Assembly (NCBI RefSeq): GCF_016808335.1
Contig: NC_053148.1
Location: 49,864,930-49,928,929, forward strand
Direction of reading: 5' to 3'
From: Panicum virgatum
Taxonomy: Eukaryota; Streptophyta; Magnoliopsida; Poales; Poaceae
DNA: 64,000 nucleotides
Position 1 is the first letter of the stretch; each line of letters opens with the position of its first letter. The position numbers and the translations under genes are program-made. The notes under the pieces are model-generated. The model was given only the letters and a program-made list of their open reading frames with translations, searched no databases and had not been told where the DNA came from. Of the stretch, positions 12,204 to 22,798 are shown piece by piece.

Positions 12204-13079
12204 GGCAAAGACATTTCTTTATCTAGTTGATTGATGTATCTGGTTGATCTAGCTTTGTAATCTGGTTGAACCTCTATGCTAGAGATGTGGACTAGAAATA
12301 CTATGTTCGAGCCTAAATGATTGTTTGAAATTTTATTACTGCAAAATGCTATATTATTAGTACCCAAATGCATGGGATTCTATTTCTGTTGGGTCTGTTC
12401 ATAATTTTTCTGTCAAAACTAAACCGTCAAGATATTAGCACCTGAAATGCCTGTGATTATAGTTTTGTCGATCAGTTCATTACTTGCCTGTGGGGGAACA
12501 GACAGAGAAATGGAATTTTTCTGTCAGGACTCGGGAGGACCTACAGAGAAATGGTTCTTGATGGGTTCTATGATTATAGTTCTGTCGGTCAGTTCTTTAC
12601 TTCCCTGTTGGGGAACAGAGAGAGAAATGGAATTTTGGAAATGATCCTCCATGGGTTTTTAACCTGATGGTCTGATGGATCCAAAATTTCCTGTCAGAGA
12701 AAATATTTCTGTCCATGCAATTTATTTATTTTTATCCCTGTCGAAATTTGCCTATCGGTTGGCTCATAGAAATTTATTTTCTGACGGTAAATTTCTATTT
12801 CTCTGATGGAATTTGGCACACAAGGAAAGGAACTCTCGGTTTCCATTAGTAATAACTAGTCCCTTGATGATGCGGATAAATCTTTTGACTTGGTAATACC
12901 TTTCCGATTGTATTGTCTGGCCTTAGAAATCCAACAAAATCCTAAACTGAGTCGGAGAACGTCTTGTGTCCATACGAGATCGATCGAGTCCCGCCTTGCC
13001 CTAGCTAGTGCCCTGTCCGCCTCCGATTATATATATTGATCCCGGCGACGTCACGATAATAGTAGGATCAAGTAGATAG
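12204..13079. other. Non-coding stretch with a CACTA-like end
   Basis: No gene is supported. It contains the direct repeat listed at 12453-12637. The sequence AACTCTCGGTTTCCATTAGT near 12828-12850 resembles the inverted end of a CACTA-type transposon. No matching left end was identified. Confidence 0.35.
12453..12637 (+). repeat. Direct repeat, two copies of about 66 bp
   Basis: Positions 12453-12518 and 12572-12637 are similar. Both begin GATTATAGTT and end GAGAAATGGAATTTT, and are separated by about 53 bp. Such subterminal direct repeats are common in CACTA elements. Confidence 0.6.
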
Positions 13080-13088
13080 ATTAATTAA

Positions 13089-15581
13089 GAGTAAAATGTA
13101 CTGGGGTCCTTAAACTAGTTGACCTGTTCTATTTAGGTCCATGAACTTCGAAAATGTATTTTTAGGTCCACGTTCTATTTAAGTGTGTCACTTGAGGTCA
13201 AAAATGCCTCTGACCAGCGTTGACTGCCTACATGGACCGCCACGTCGGATCCAATGTGGCCACAAGTCGCCACGCGTGTCTCGCCGCCCTGCTGAGTTGC
13301 TCGTTGCCGTGCCGGTGACCTGCCCAGCTCCCTTTCGGCGAACCCCAGCTCCCCCCTCCTCTCCTCTCTCCCTACGCGACATGCGGCGTGCGCCAGTCCG
13401 GTGCCGGCCCGCCTGGCCGCCGCCTAGTTTCGCCATTCATCGATTCCTCGCACCCACGGCTCCTCCTCCCTCCCCTCTACCTATTTGAGCCCTCACCCGG
13501 CCCTTGGCCTCGTCGTGCAGAGTTTCCGGCGTTGAAGCTCCGCCGGCCGCCACCGTCCTCCGTCGGGCCGCCTCCTCGCTGCCGCTACCCGTCCTGCGCC
13601 TGGCCGGGGTGGCTCGCCGCACCCCCACACGGGCCATGCGCGCGCCATCCCTACCCCCGCTCGCCTCTCTTGCCGCCTCGCCGCTCGCTGGCGGCAGTCA
13701 AGGCGCCAGCAGCGGCGCACGGCCCCGCAGGCGGCGTGGTGAGGGCGGCAGCACCTCCAGGTGGCGCGGACAGGGCTCCTCCCAGGGACGACGGCGGCAG
13801 GTCCTGCTCCTCCCCCTTCTATTGCAGGGGCGCGGCGGCCGGGGTCCTTAAATTCTCGGTCGCGGCATTGACGGCGGTGTGAAGACGGCGTGCAGGCTGG
13901 ACGGCGGCCGTGCGCAGGCGAGTTAGGGGTGGCAGCGCGGGCGAGACCGCGGCCGAGCAGCCGACGACCGCGCGGACGGCCACCAGGGCGCACACAGGGG
14001 CACCAGGACCGGCGGCCAAGCGACTGCGCGGCGGCGGCGGCCCAGTGGTGTGCGCGCAGGGCCCGCGCAGGCAAGGCAGGGGCGACACGAGCCCCGGCCG
14101 GGCGGGTGAGGAACAGCGGCCTGACGGTGGTTGCGCCGGCGGGCAACGACGTGCGGCCGAGCGGCCAGCGGCGGCCGGCTAGCGCCCCACGGCCGGCGAC
14201 GCGCAGGGGCCCACGCGGGGTGGCCTCGCGCGTGACCTGCAGGGGCTGGCGGCGCTGCAGGCTCCGCCCTGAGCCGGCGGCGCTGCAGGCAAGGGGGAGC
14301 TGGCGGCTGCTGCAGAGAAGGAGGTGCAGGGGGTGGAGGCACGCATGGCGGCCAATGGCTACGTTGGATCGGATGTGGCGGTCCACGTAGTCAGTCAACG
14401 CTGGTCAGAGGCTGTCGGTACCCCAGGATTGGGGTACCCCCTCTTGCTGCGTCTAGGCAAGAGCCTTATAGTTATCCTTAACTATGTCCAGCAGCCGGAC
14501 CTCTGCGGTCCGGAGCTCTGCTCACCCAACAGCGGTCCCGGACCCGTCCCCTGGTTGGGAAAGGTCCGGGAGCACCACGTGTCCCGGGAAAAGCTGGCGG
14601 CCAGCCCGAACGGCTGGAAGCTCCGGACCCCCTATGGGGTCCGGGACCCCCTGTATAGTAACCGGACCCCTCTCCAAGGAAAGGAATCGTCACCCCGCCT
14701 CGGGGTGGTCCGAGGCCACCACGTGTCAACAGGCCTAGACACGTATATAAGGCCGCTTGGTCTCCTTATTAAGGCTCACCTACCGCGGCATTCATTACGA
14801 CAGGAGGACGTCCGCATTAATGTAGCAGAAGCTGAGGCGATACTTTGACCAGGGGACACTATTGATCGCGTATTACCAAGATAGTGGAGCTGCTGGCGCC
14901 GCCCACGCCGCGCCTGCCAGTCTGCCATAACAGATGGATACGACGGCTCGACTTCACCCATTATGACGCCTACATAATAGCCTCCACAGGCCACGCCGCA
15001 AGCTACGCTCCTCCAACGGACACCTTGGTGACGGGACAAGAGAAGACCACTGTAGCGCTAGCAGGGCGTGGGAGCGTATCGGAGGAAAGATTCGTAACCA
15101 CTGTACCCATCTAAATACTCTGCGTAGTATGCTGCGCAGTCACGTTGGGCCCACTTGTCGGGGCCCCAACGTCCTATGTATCCGCGCCCTTGGTCTATAA
15201 AAGGGGGCGCCCGCTAGAAGGAAAACTCAGGCTGGTTGAGAGCCAAGGCCCGGCAGAGGATAGACTCATACACAACAAAGATCAAAACTTCTCCCAGTGG
15301 ACGTAGGGTATTACGCTCCGGCGGCCCGAACCACTCTAGATCGTGTGTTCTTGTGTGCTAGATCAGCCCAATCACCTAGTACCTTCCCGAGCACTCCCTC
15401 TCTGGGAATAGGCGAGTGCGTTCCGCCACCCGGCTGTGGGTACCCTAGAAATCCCACGACAGAGGCGTTTTGGACCTCAAGTGACATACTTAATAGATCG
15501 TGGACCTAAAAATGCATTTTCGAAGTTCATGGACATAAACAGAACAGGTCGACTAGTTTAAAGACCCGGTGTATTTTACTC
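13089..15581. mobile_element. Mutator-like element with GC-rich cargo (Pack-MULE-like)
   Basis: Long terminal inverted repeats are visible. The left arm 13089-13262 begins GAGTAAAATGTACTGGGGTC. The right arm is the reverse complement and is split in two (14352-14412 and 15467-15581) by a nested solo LTR. The flanking 9-bp duplications ATTAATTAA (13080-13088 and 15582-15590) match exactly and are diagnostic of Mutator-like elements. Without the solo LTR the element is about 1.44 kb. Its core (13263-14351) is extremely GC-rich with no transposase, as expected of non-autonomous Pack-MULEs that acquire GC-rich gene pieces; the donor of the cargo is not recognised. It lies just upstream of the F-box pseudogene at 15602. 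Confidence 0.85.
14413..15461 (+). mobile_element. Solo LTR inside the Mutator-like element's terminal repeat
   Basis: A 1,049-bp segment runs from TGTCGGTACCCC to AATCCCACGACA and is flanked by the 5-bp duplication GAGGC (14408-14412 and 15462-15466). It has a TATA box TATAAAAG at 15195-15202, so the transcription sense is +. No internal domain or second LTR is present. Removing it with one GAGGC restores the right inverted repeat of the host element, which confirms both structures. Confidence 0.88.
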
Positions 15582-15601
15582 ATTAATTAATTAGGGCGGC
15601 C

Positions 15602-17237
15602 ATGGCTGGCATGATCCTTGACGACCTCATCCACGACATCCTTGTCCGCCTGCCAGCCGCCGCTGTCCTCCGCTTCCGCGCGGTGTGCAAACAATGGCGC
15701 GCCCTCGTCGACGACCATCGCTTCCCTATCGCCCACCACCGACACCGTCCGCCCATGCCACTCCCAGTCCTTTGCCTCCGCCGCGATGATCCCCCGGACT
15801 ACCCGACCACGCCGCGCCACTTTCCGCGTCCGCCTCGAAGCCATCGACCTCCGCGCCGGCGGCGCCACGCAGCCGGTCATCCGCTTCACCGCGCCGGCCC
15901 ACCAGGACCGCAGGACTATGATCCGGAAGGGCCTCTCGTTCTGGAAGGAACCTGGGCCCCTCATCAGGGATCAAGGCGACTTCCAGGTCCACGGCTCCTC
16001 CGACGGCGTCCTCCTCGTCTCCTACACATCGGGCCTCTACCTCTGCAACCCTGCCAGGCGGCGATGGACCAAAGTGCCGACGGCGATCGCCTTGGACGGG
16101 ATCGTTGGGTTCTACGCGCACCGCCCGTCCGGCGACTTCCGTGCGCTCCACCTCCACCGCCGCATTGACATCGTCTACGATTACCGGATCCTGACCCTGG
16201 GCCCCACGAATATTTTTTCCACAAGGATTATCGCCGGCCCCCACTCCTCCGAAGATGCCGCCGCCTGCATTCGGATACGCCCCGCCTCCGTATCTCCGCC
16301 CGCCCTCGTCGCCGGCAACCTCCACTGGCTGCCGGAGCCGGACCCAAACAGCAGCAGCGACCTCCTAGTGTTCGACCCGGTGGCCGAAACGTTCCGGCGG
16401 ATGCGACCTCCTCCTGCAGTGGAGGCCCAGGCCCAGGCGCTGCTGGAGCTCGACGGCAGGCTCACCATGACCCTCACTCGCGGGGACCTTGCCACGGCGG
16501 AGCTGTGGGTGCTGCAAGACGTACTACCAGCGACAGGATAGCTGGGCCTGCGAGCTCAAGATTCCTCTGCCCCCGGCGGCCGACATCGTCGCCGTGGCCG
16601 TCGTGTCGCCGGGGGGAGACGTGATGGTCCACTGCACCAGGGCCGTATCTAGGCCCGTGCGGGCCGTGCGACCGCACAGGGCCCCCAAATTTTAGGGGCC
16701 CCAAAATATAACGAGTATACTAGGAATAGTTATATAGTAGATTTTGTTTTAGTTATATGTTGATCCAATACAAAGCAAACTGTAGCCCAAATATGTCATA
16801 GAAGAGGAAATATGCCGCTTGACCATTGTCTTTCAATCAAATCTGCAGATCGCAGTGCAATCTTTTTCGCTTCCACTATAACCGCTCGCCAGGCACGGCA
16901 CAAGTCACGTCTGCACTTCCACCTTCTGGATTTCACTGGGCACTCGCAGGCGCAACGATGGTACTAGGATCCAGTTCATAGTTTCGCACAGGGCCTTCGA
17001 ATTTGCCGGTACGGCCCTGACTGCACAAACTGCCTGCTGCACTGCGACGCCAAGGGGAGAGTGCGGACGCGTCACCAGCCGGAGCACCATCGGATCATCG
17101 CCGTGCCGCGTATGTTCAGAGAGAGCCTCCTTCCGCATAGCAGCGTCAATGGTCGACAGATCACAACTGGGTACGAGGGCATTCAGTTTCCTCCCTTCTT
17201 CATACACTGCAACTGCCATCTTCATTCAGGATTATTA
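15602..17237 (+). pseudogene. F-box protein pseudogene, split by a hAT-like element
   Basis: Translation from the ATG at 15602 gives a clear N-terminal F-box (DDLIHDILVRLPAAAVLRFR, then AVCKQWRALVDDHRF, residues about 8-43). Near 15795-15825 the frame changes. Homology resumes as TFRVRLEAIDLRAGG and continues in one frame with a typical substrate-binding half (GLYLCNPARRRWTKVP, NLHWLPEPD, LLVFDPVAETFRRM). Near 16510-16520 a second shift occurs (to YYQRQDSWACELKIPLPP). At 16638 a 382-bp transposon interrupts the codon run VMVHCT, and coding resumes after it with NCLLHCDAKGRV to the stop at about 17237. At least two frameshifts plus an insertion make it a pseudogene. An associated domain of FBA or kelch type cannot be decided by eye. 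Confidence 0.8.
16638..17019. mobile_element. hAT-like non-autonomous element, 382 bp
   Basis: Its ends CAGGGCCGTA and TACGGCCCTG are exact inverted repeats. The flanks carry ACTGCAC (16631-16637 and 17020-17026), a 7-bp match against the 8 bp usual for hAT elements. Removing the element with one flank copy joins the F-box codons in frame. It contains a short GGGCCCC...GGGGCCCC palindromic stretch and no transposase. Confidence 0.75.
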
Positions 17238-17693
17238 TGATCAACACTCGAATCGCTGGCGTCTAGCTAGCATAGGAATGCAATATGAAAGATCCATCAC
17301 CATTTTCAGCTGGCGCATTTGGTTTTGCATCTATCGGGCCGATCGAGTTTGATTTCGGTTAGTTCCGCTGCATGCATGCTCGCAAGCATTCACACAGTGT
17401 AAAATAAACGTGCAAGTTTTCATTACAGATGCAACGGTTGCTCGACATATAGAAATGCATGATCAAATAGCAAAATCTCCATCCAGCAAGCAAAGCACCA
17501 TATCTCTTTTTCTTTATTTTTATCTCTGAAAAAAGTATTACACCACGCAGGCCAAGAGGCATGTGATTTTTCCTGGGGCATGGGAACAGTTGGAATATGC
17601 AATACTTGCAGCCAAATAAATTATTTACTTCAAGTTGAGTGAACACATTCGTTTAGAATAAAATAGCTGGCCAAGCTTCATTATTTCAGTAAT
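17238..17693. other. Non-coding stretch between F-box pseudogene and repeat region
   Basis: No gene or repeat structure could be supported. It ends at the second breakpoint of the 9,445-bp segment found only in the left duplicated copy. Confidence 0.5.
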
Positions 17694-18350
17694 CTCATTA
17701 CTATGTGTTGGCGCCGATCTAGGACCAACACAAGAGCGCGCACAATCGCGCGGTGCAGCACCTCCTGCATGAGGTGGTCTGGTCAGACCGGTCACTGCGG
17801 TGAAGCGGCCAAGTCCAACGAACGCTCGCCCATGAGGGACCCCGTCAGGGCAAGCGCACGTAGGGTTGTTCTAGGATCAACAGGCTACCTATAACGTATT
17901 TAGACGTCACGGAGACGAAGGAAGAACAACAGATAGGAGGTTGGAAGGCTAAGGTTTAGAGATAAAAGTAAATGCAATAAAAAGATAAAGAAAATGTAAT
18001 GTATTACTGTGTTTTGATCGATTGAATACCCTCAATCGGCCGTGACCCTTTATATTTATATGGTAGAGTGGATTTATTCCGTAAGAAATCCTATTACAAG
18101 ATCTGAATATATAAAAAATTTTAATTGTACTCGGATTTTGCTTGGACCGGTCAGACCGGTTGGACCCACCGGTCAGATCGGTCGGCTCTTGCCAGACCAA
18201 CTACAACGCCCAGACCGTTGTTCAAACTGGTTAGACCGGTTGCTGCCAATTTTAATCGTCAACACCGTGGAATTTGTCCTCTCAAATTCAAGCATTCGAC
18301 ACCGGTTACTGCAAACTACTAGTATTGTTTTTTGTTTTTGAAACTACTAC
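17694..18350. repeat. Transposon-derived segment rich in ACCGGTCAGACCGGT, left copy
   Basis: It begins near the imperfect palindrome GTGTTGGCGCC...GGACCAACAC (17705-17731). It carries several copies of CCGGTCAGACCGG-like motifs (about 17778-17792 and 18147-18243), characteristic of grass transposon sequence, though I cannot name the family. It is repeated at 35846-36510 with about 97-98% identity by eye. Confidence 0.5.
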
Positions 18351-18436
18351 TAGTATTCTTTAATGATTGGCAATGTTCTTATATTGACAAAAAAGACGTC
18401 TTGCCACCATGGAGTAGTATAGACATCAAATAGTGC

Positions 18437-18976
18437 TGGGCTGAAACTTCCTCGCTCTTTAGCTCGGCCCAAACGTCATTTACTCTTTATTTTCCCCATC
18501 TTTTTCCACACGGGCCAAAACTAAAAATCCCCCTCCACTGCCACATCCCCGCTTGTCTCCGGCCATGTCTTGTCTCCGGCCATGTCTACCGTCTACCTCC
18601 TCCTCCGCGGCCGCCGCTCCTCTCGAATCCCTTGCGGAGCTGCGCCTCACCCTTCTCCCCCGCGTCATCCGCTGCGACCTCCGCATCTTCCACTGCGAGA
18701 ACCCACTCCGACCGAATGGATCTACTGGAAGGTGTCGCCGTGTCGGTGACAGAGCCGGATGCCGCTGGCCGTGACCGTGATCTCCAGCTCCTGCTCCTCA
18801 GTCCTCATCAAGATGAAGGTGTTGTTTACCTGATGACCAGGAAGAAATACAAGCAACCCAAGGCACGGGTTCTCGCTCTTCACACGAGGAACAAGACACT
18901 GCTGGGCGCATCTGAAAAGCCAACCCTGTCCACCTGCCATGTAATGCTCTACTTAGTGCCATTGCCAACTATATGA
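18437..18976 (+). pseudogene. Unrecognised gene fragment (MDLLEGVAV type), copy 1
   Basis: A 5' region CTCGGCCCAAACGTCA leads to a GC-rich stretch, then an 86-codon frame from the ATG at 18716 (MDLLEGVAVSVTEPDAAGRD...) to the stop at 18976. The family is not recognised. Copies occur at 36600-37135, 37750-37877, 39918-40070 (partial) and 50185-50819, usually 1-1.5 kb upstream of an EXO70-like gene. The copies differ by indels that shift the frame, so most are probably relics; a real short protein or the first exon of a longer gene is possible. Confidence 0.45.
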
Positions 18977-20088
18977 ATCCAGAGACGGACACAAGTAGGT
19001 AAATTCTGAATCAACTGAAGAGGATGTGGATCTACTATTAATTAGTTATCCATGACACTTGCTCTGATTTCACATGGTGGGTTGATGGTCCTGTTGTTGA
19101 TGGCAACATTCGCTGCTTCATGTGTAGCTTCCCACACAAAAAATAGCAGTCAGAGGGCAGTTATCCATGACCATGACTGTTGGAAGATTAATTTTTTTAT
19201 TATTAGAAAAGGAAAGTAACGGCATTAGTATCATTATTGCTTTCATATTGAACTTGCGAGCCTTGGATCATCATTCTAGCTTTTGTCGATCAGCTGCATT
19301 CTTCACCTTGTACTGGTGGGTCCTTTTATCATCCTCATCTCTGTTAGGATCCATTATAATTGCTTTGTTTTTACCCAGTCAACTGTTTCTTTTGCTGATG
19401 TCTACACTGCTTCAAGTGTAGCTTTCCAACACATGGATATGACTAGTTATCAGGCACTACATCGTTTTTAATTTGTTGCAGATAATATAACTGGTTGCAT
19501 AATTAATTTGGGATGATATACCCTTGGATCCTAAGTTGGGTTAATGTAGGAAGAGTGTGAAAAATCAAGATAAGAACAAACGTTGCAGCCTGGTCCATTA
19601 TGTGTTTATTTGCTGTTTTCAATGGATGCTGTTACAGGTGATAAAGAAGGATGCCTAGGATGTTCCTTAAAGCCTGGAAATAAAAATTGATCTCACTTGA
19701 GGCTCGTCCGTTGGATGAGCTCCTTCGATGTTTCAAGTCTTCAAAGTGTGGAATTTTCATGGCTGTTATAGGAGGCATACAGAGCATACCCATGGGTGTG
19801 CTGACTTGTGAGTTTGTAGTGGAATGCAGGTCATGTCGGGGGTCAAAAATCAACAATGTAACGCGTCCTGAATTTCTGTCATGATGAGATCACATCTAGA
19901 CTTGTTTGCAAAAGGAAGCTTCCATCTACATGCTACACTGGCACACAGGTCAAGTCAAGGACGCGTTTGCAGTTGATCCATTCAAACATGAAACCAAATT
20001 TGAGTAGCATTTCTACGCGAATGCCTGTCCGTCTCGATCCGTCCTCAAATATTTCCACCGACAGATTGTGTCTCGCTGTCTTGCTCGC
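18977..20088. other. Upstream region of the EXO70-like pseudogene
   Basis: No gene is supported. The stretch from about 19170 to 20088 aligns with 50830-51842 upstream of the intact EXO70-like gene 4, so it is the duplicated 5' flank of that gene. It starts with the relic described at 18437. Confidence 0.6.
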
Positions 20089-21078
20089 ATGGCGGTTGCC
20101 TCCGTGTGGCGGGGAGCATGGATTAAGGCCAGAGTCTTTTCTTCTGCACCGCAGAGAGCAGGCGGCGATGTCGATGGACGAAGGAACGAGTAGCAATCCA
20201 CATGCTTCTGAGTTTGCACTTCTTGTTGAAACAACAGTCTCGAAGATGCTCCCATTCGTTGATGTCATTATTGCTGCTGCCGCGACTAGAACCAGTGATA
20301 GGCCGGAGGCAGCAGCAGCAGCAGCAGCAGCTGAGAAGCTCCAGGTACTGATAGACGTGAGTGACGCTCTTTCTATGGCCTCAGAACGAATCCTCCCATC
20401 ATTATCCTCTTCCTCACCCTGCATAGAATCTACTGATGGTATGACGGGATTGGGGGAGCACCTGTCAACAGAGCTCGCCAAGCTGGATGAGGCCATATGG
20501 GACACAATGGTTGACATCAGGACTGGTACCTTGGCGTGGATGCAAGACAATGGCGGTTCAAGCGACATTCACAGGGTCACGCATTCCATAATAAGCTACA
20601 CCAAGGTGCTCTGGCCAATTACAGGTAACTGAATCGAATTTTGGATGGCGCATATCTCCGTGGTAAATTTATGCCTGACAATCAAAGTGTGAGCCATCTG
20701 ACGGTTCTGACCAACCAGACTATGGAGACGGTCCGTTCGACAGAAGATAAGATTGCCAGAAAGTCGCCGTCTTGGTTCCCAGATGAGAGCCTCTGGTTCC
20801 TATTCTTGATCAACAATGCTTACTTCATGTTGCAGCCGCTTCAAACGGTTTGGTGTTTGGTGGGCTTCCCCGTGCCTGTCCTCACCCGCAGAATTGACGA
20901 CTACATAAATGGTTACCTCAGTGTGTCTTAGGTATGCTTGTGTGATCCTGCTACACCGTGTTGCTTCGCTAGAACCGCATCACCGCTGGCAAAATTCGAA
21001 TAAACATTCCATAAGGCTTGCGCCACGCAAAAGCTCTGGAAGGTGCCAGACCCTGATATGAGGAAACAGATTCGGTGC

Positions 21079-21114
<36 letters not shown>

Positions 21115-22448
21115 CCCTAAGCTCTCCTGGCGACTCGGGGGACGACCGCCGCGCCACAGCCCGCCTCCCTCCCAAGCCGCCGCCGGTGAGTGTCCGGGCG
21201 GCGGCTGAGCCGAAGCCGGCTCAGCTTGCCCCCTCGCCCCTCCTTTCTTCCTCCATTCGCCCACCTTCCCCGACCTTCAAACCTAGGCGCCGGATCCGGT
21301 CTCCTCCTCGCCGGATCCGGGGTCCGCCGGGCCGGATCTGGCCGTCTCGCCTGCCTCCTCAACCTCCGGCCGGCCCTTCCCTCCGTTGGCGCGGTGGCCT
21401 TGGGGGCGCAGCCCTTCGGCGCGCTCGGTTGGGCGGTGGCGTTGGAGGCGCCGCCGCCGCTCGCCGGGTGTTGTCCTCGCCGTCCTCTTCTCCGCCTGGT
21501 CCTCGGCTGCCGCTTGGCTCGGGCCGGAGGCCGCGTCGCCGTCGCGGCTGGTCCTCCGTGGCCTGCTGCGTCCTGGTGGCCAGCTTGTGCTGCCGGGCGG
21601 GCGGTGGGTGCGGCCGTGCGTGCGGTTGATGGCTGGCCTCCGCTTTCCGGTGGCCGTCCGTGGTGGGTCATCCGGCGGTTGTGCGCTGCTGCGGCCTTCT
21701 TCGATCTTTGGATCTCGGGGGGATTGGGGTGGAGGTGAAAGCCTGGGCCTGCTTGCGGGTCAATGATGGCGACGCCTGCGGGCGTCGTATACCTTGTTGA
21801 AGGCGTCATTTTTGCCCCTCTCCCCCCTCCTCTCCGGTGTGCTTTCCGGGTGAAAACCTCGACCTTGGTCGGACGAAGACGGCGCCGGTGGCGTCGTTGG
21901 AAGCTCTGCTGGTGGTGGTTGTCTATTCTCCTCGGAGAATGTCCTCATCTGCGCCTGCCTTCGCTCAACTTGTCTATTTCGCCGGGTTGTTTCGGTCGTC
22001 GCCTGGCGGATGCTTTGCCGCCATTGTCGCTTTAGTTTCGAGCGGATGCTTTGCCGCTTTGTTAGGTTGGGTGGATGCTTTGCCACCTTGTTGTGTTGTC
22101 GATCCTTGCACCCCTGGTGTTGTAGCATCTTTTAGCAGGTTCAGTTGTGGTCATGTCTAGGTTTGTAGGTTCGCCTTTGTATCCCCCGTCTTTCTTGCTG
22201 TTATTTGTTGTTTGGGTCGTCCGCCACTTTGTGGTGCTTTCCCCTTAATAGCCTCTGCCTATTAAGGTTTGTAATGGTCGTATTGCTTTCTTCTTAATGA
22301 AATACGTGCTCAAACACGTTCACGAAAAAAAAAGATTCGGAAAGCCATAGTCGAGAAAGTCATCCCGGTCTTCACACAATTCTTGGAGGATAACAGCATC
22401 AGCGCACCTCCAGGAGTCACTCCCAAGAAGCTAGAAGAGATGTCGGAT
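20089..22448 (+). pseudogene. EXO70-like pseudogene
   Basis: This is a close relative of the intact gene at 51843. Its ATG at 20089 starts MAVASVWRGAWIKARVFSSA. A deletion near 20180-20200 removes about 450 bp present in gene 4 and shifts the frame. Homology resumes with ASEFALLVETTVSKMLPFVD and LQVLIDVSDALSMASE. Around 20630 a further change ends the frame (stop after WPITGN), another stop with a small deletion is at about 20930, and a 1.26-kb retroposon sits at 21076-22332. The last conserved codons (KAIVEKVIPV-like to KKLEEM) end at about 22441; the terminal LGELFEG is missing. It is not expected to make an exocyst-type protein. Confidence 0.88.
21076..22332 (+). mobile_element. Retroposon with poly(A), L1-like 3' end
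   Basis: The insertion is flanked by AGATTCGG (21068-21075 and 22333-22340), which occurs once at the equivalent place in gene 4 as GGATTCGG. It ends with TTCTTAATGAAATACGTGCT, a short stretch, and A9. This is the pattern of an LTR-less retroposon copied into the site. The 5' end holds a run of 33 C (21081-21113) and the body is GC-rich. No reverse transcriptase frame is seen; it could be a non-autonomous LINE derivative or a retrocopied transcript. Confidence 0.7.
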
Positions 22449-22798
22449 TTTTTTGGGTTCGGGCTCGAGTTTTTCGGGTACAAACTTCGGGTTTAGAGTA
22501 TTACACCCTATCCAGTACTACTGTTGGGACCCCGGCTCGGCATCTTTGATCCCCAACGACAGGAGAGGACTACAGGAGTGGTCTTGCAAACGCGTCTTCA
22601 GCAAGAAGAACCGCGCTCGTTGACTGACCATAAGATGCTGCTGTCTGCCACTCGGTGTTCCATCCCCTTCTTGCTTAATTAAATCCCTTATCGAAAAATA
22701 AAAAAGAAAAGTCTTGTTCAAATCCGTTTGCATAAAGTAAACTGTCATACTACCATACCTTCATCAACCACGATCGGGAGATTGCTAGCTTGGTTCTC
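22443..22798. other. Spacer upstream of EXO70-like gene 2
   Basis: A GGGTTCGGGCTCG-rich tract (22443-22495) replaces the missing 3' end of the pseudogene. The rest is the 5' flank of the next gene. I see no clear TATA box or other defined site. Confidence 0.4.

Noticed and set aside
13493..14398. A 301-residue minus-strand frame in the Mutator-like element
   Set aside because: All frames are open because of extreme GC content. It runs into the terminal repeat and shows no recognisable domain, so it is treated as cargo only.
21117..21809. Frames of 180-230 residues on both strands in the retroposon
   Set aside because: Overlapping open frames in both directions, low complexity, no reverse transcriptase motif.
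22790..22798. TTG start three codons upstream in EXO70-like gene 2
   Set aside because: Plant nuclear genes rarely start at TTG, and an ATG follows at 22799.
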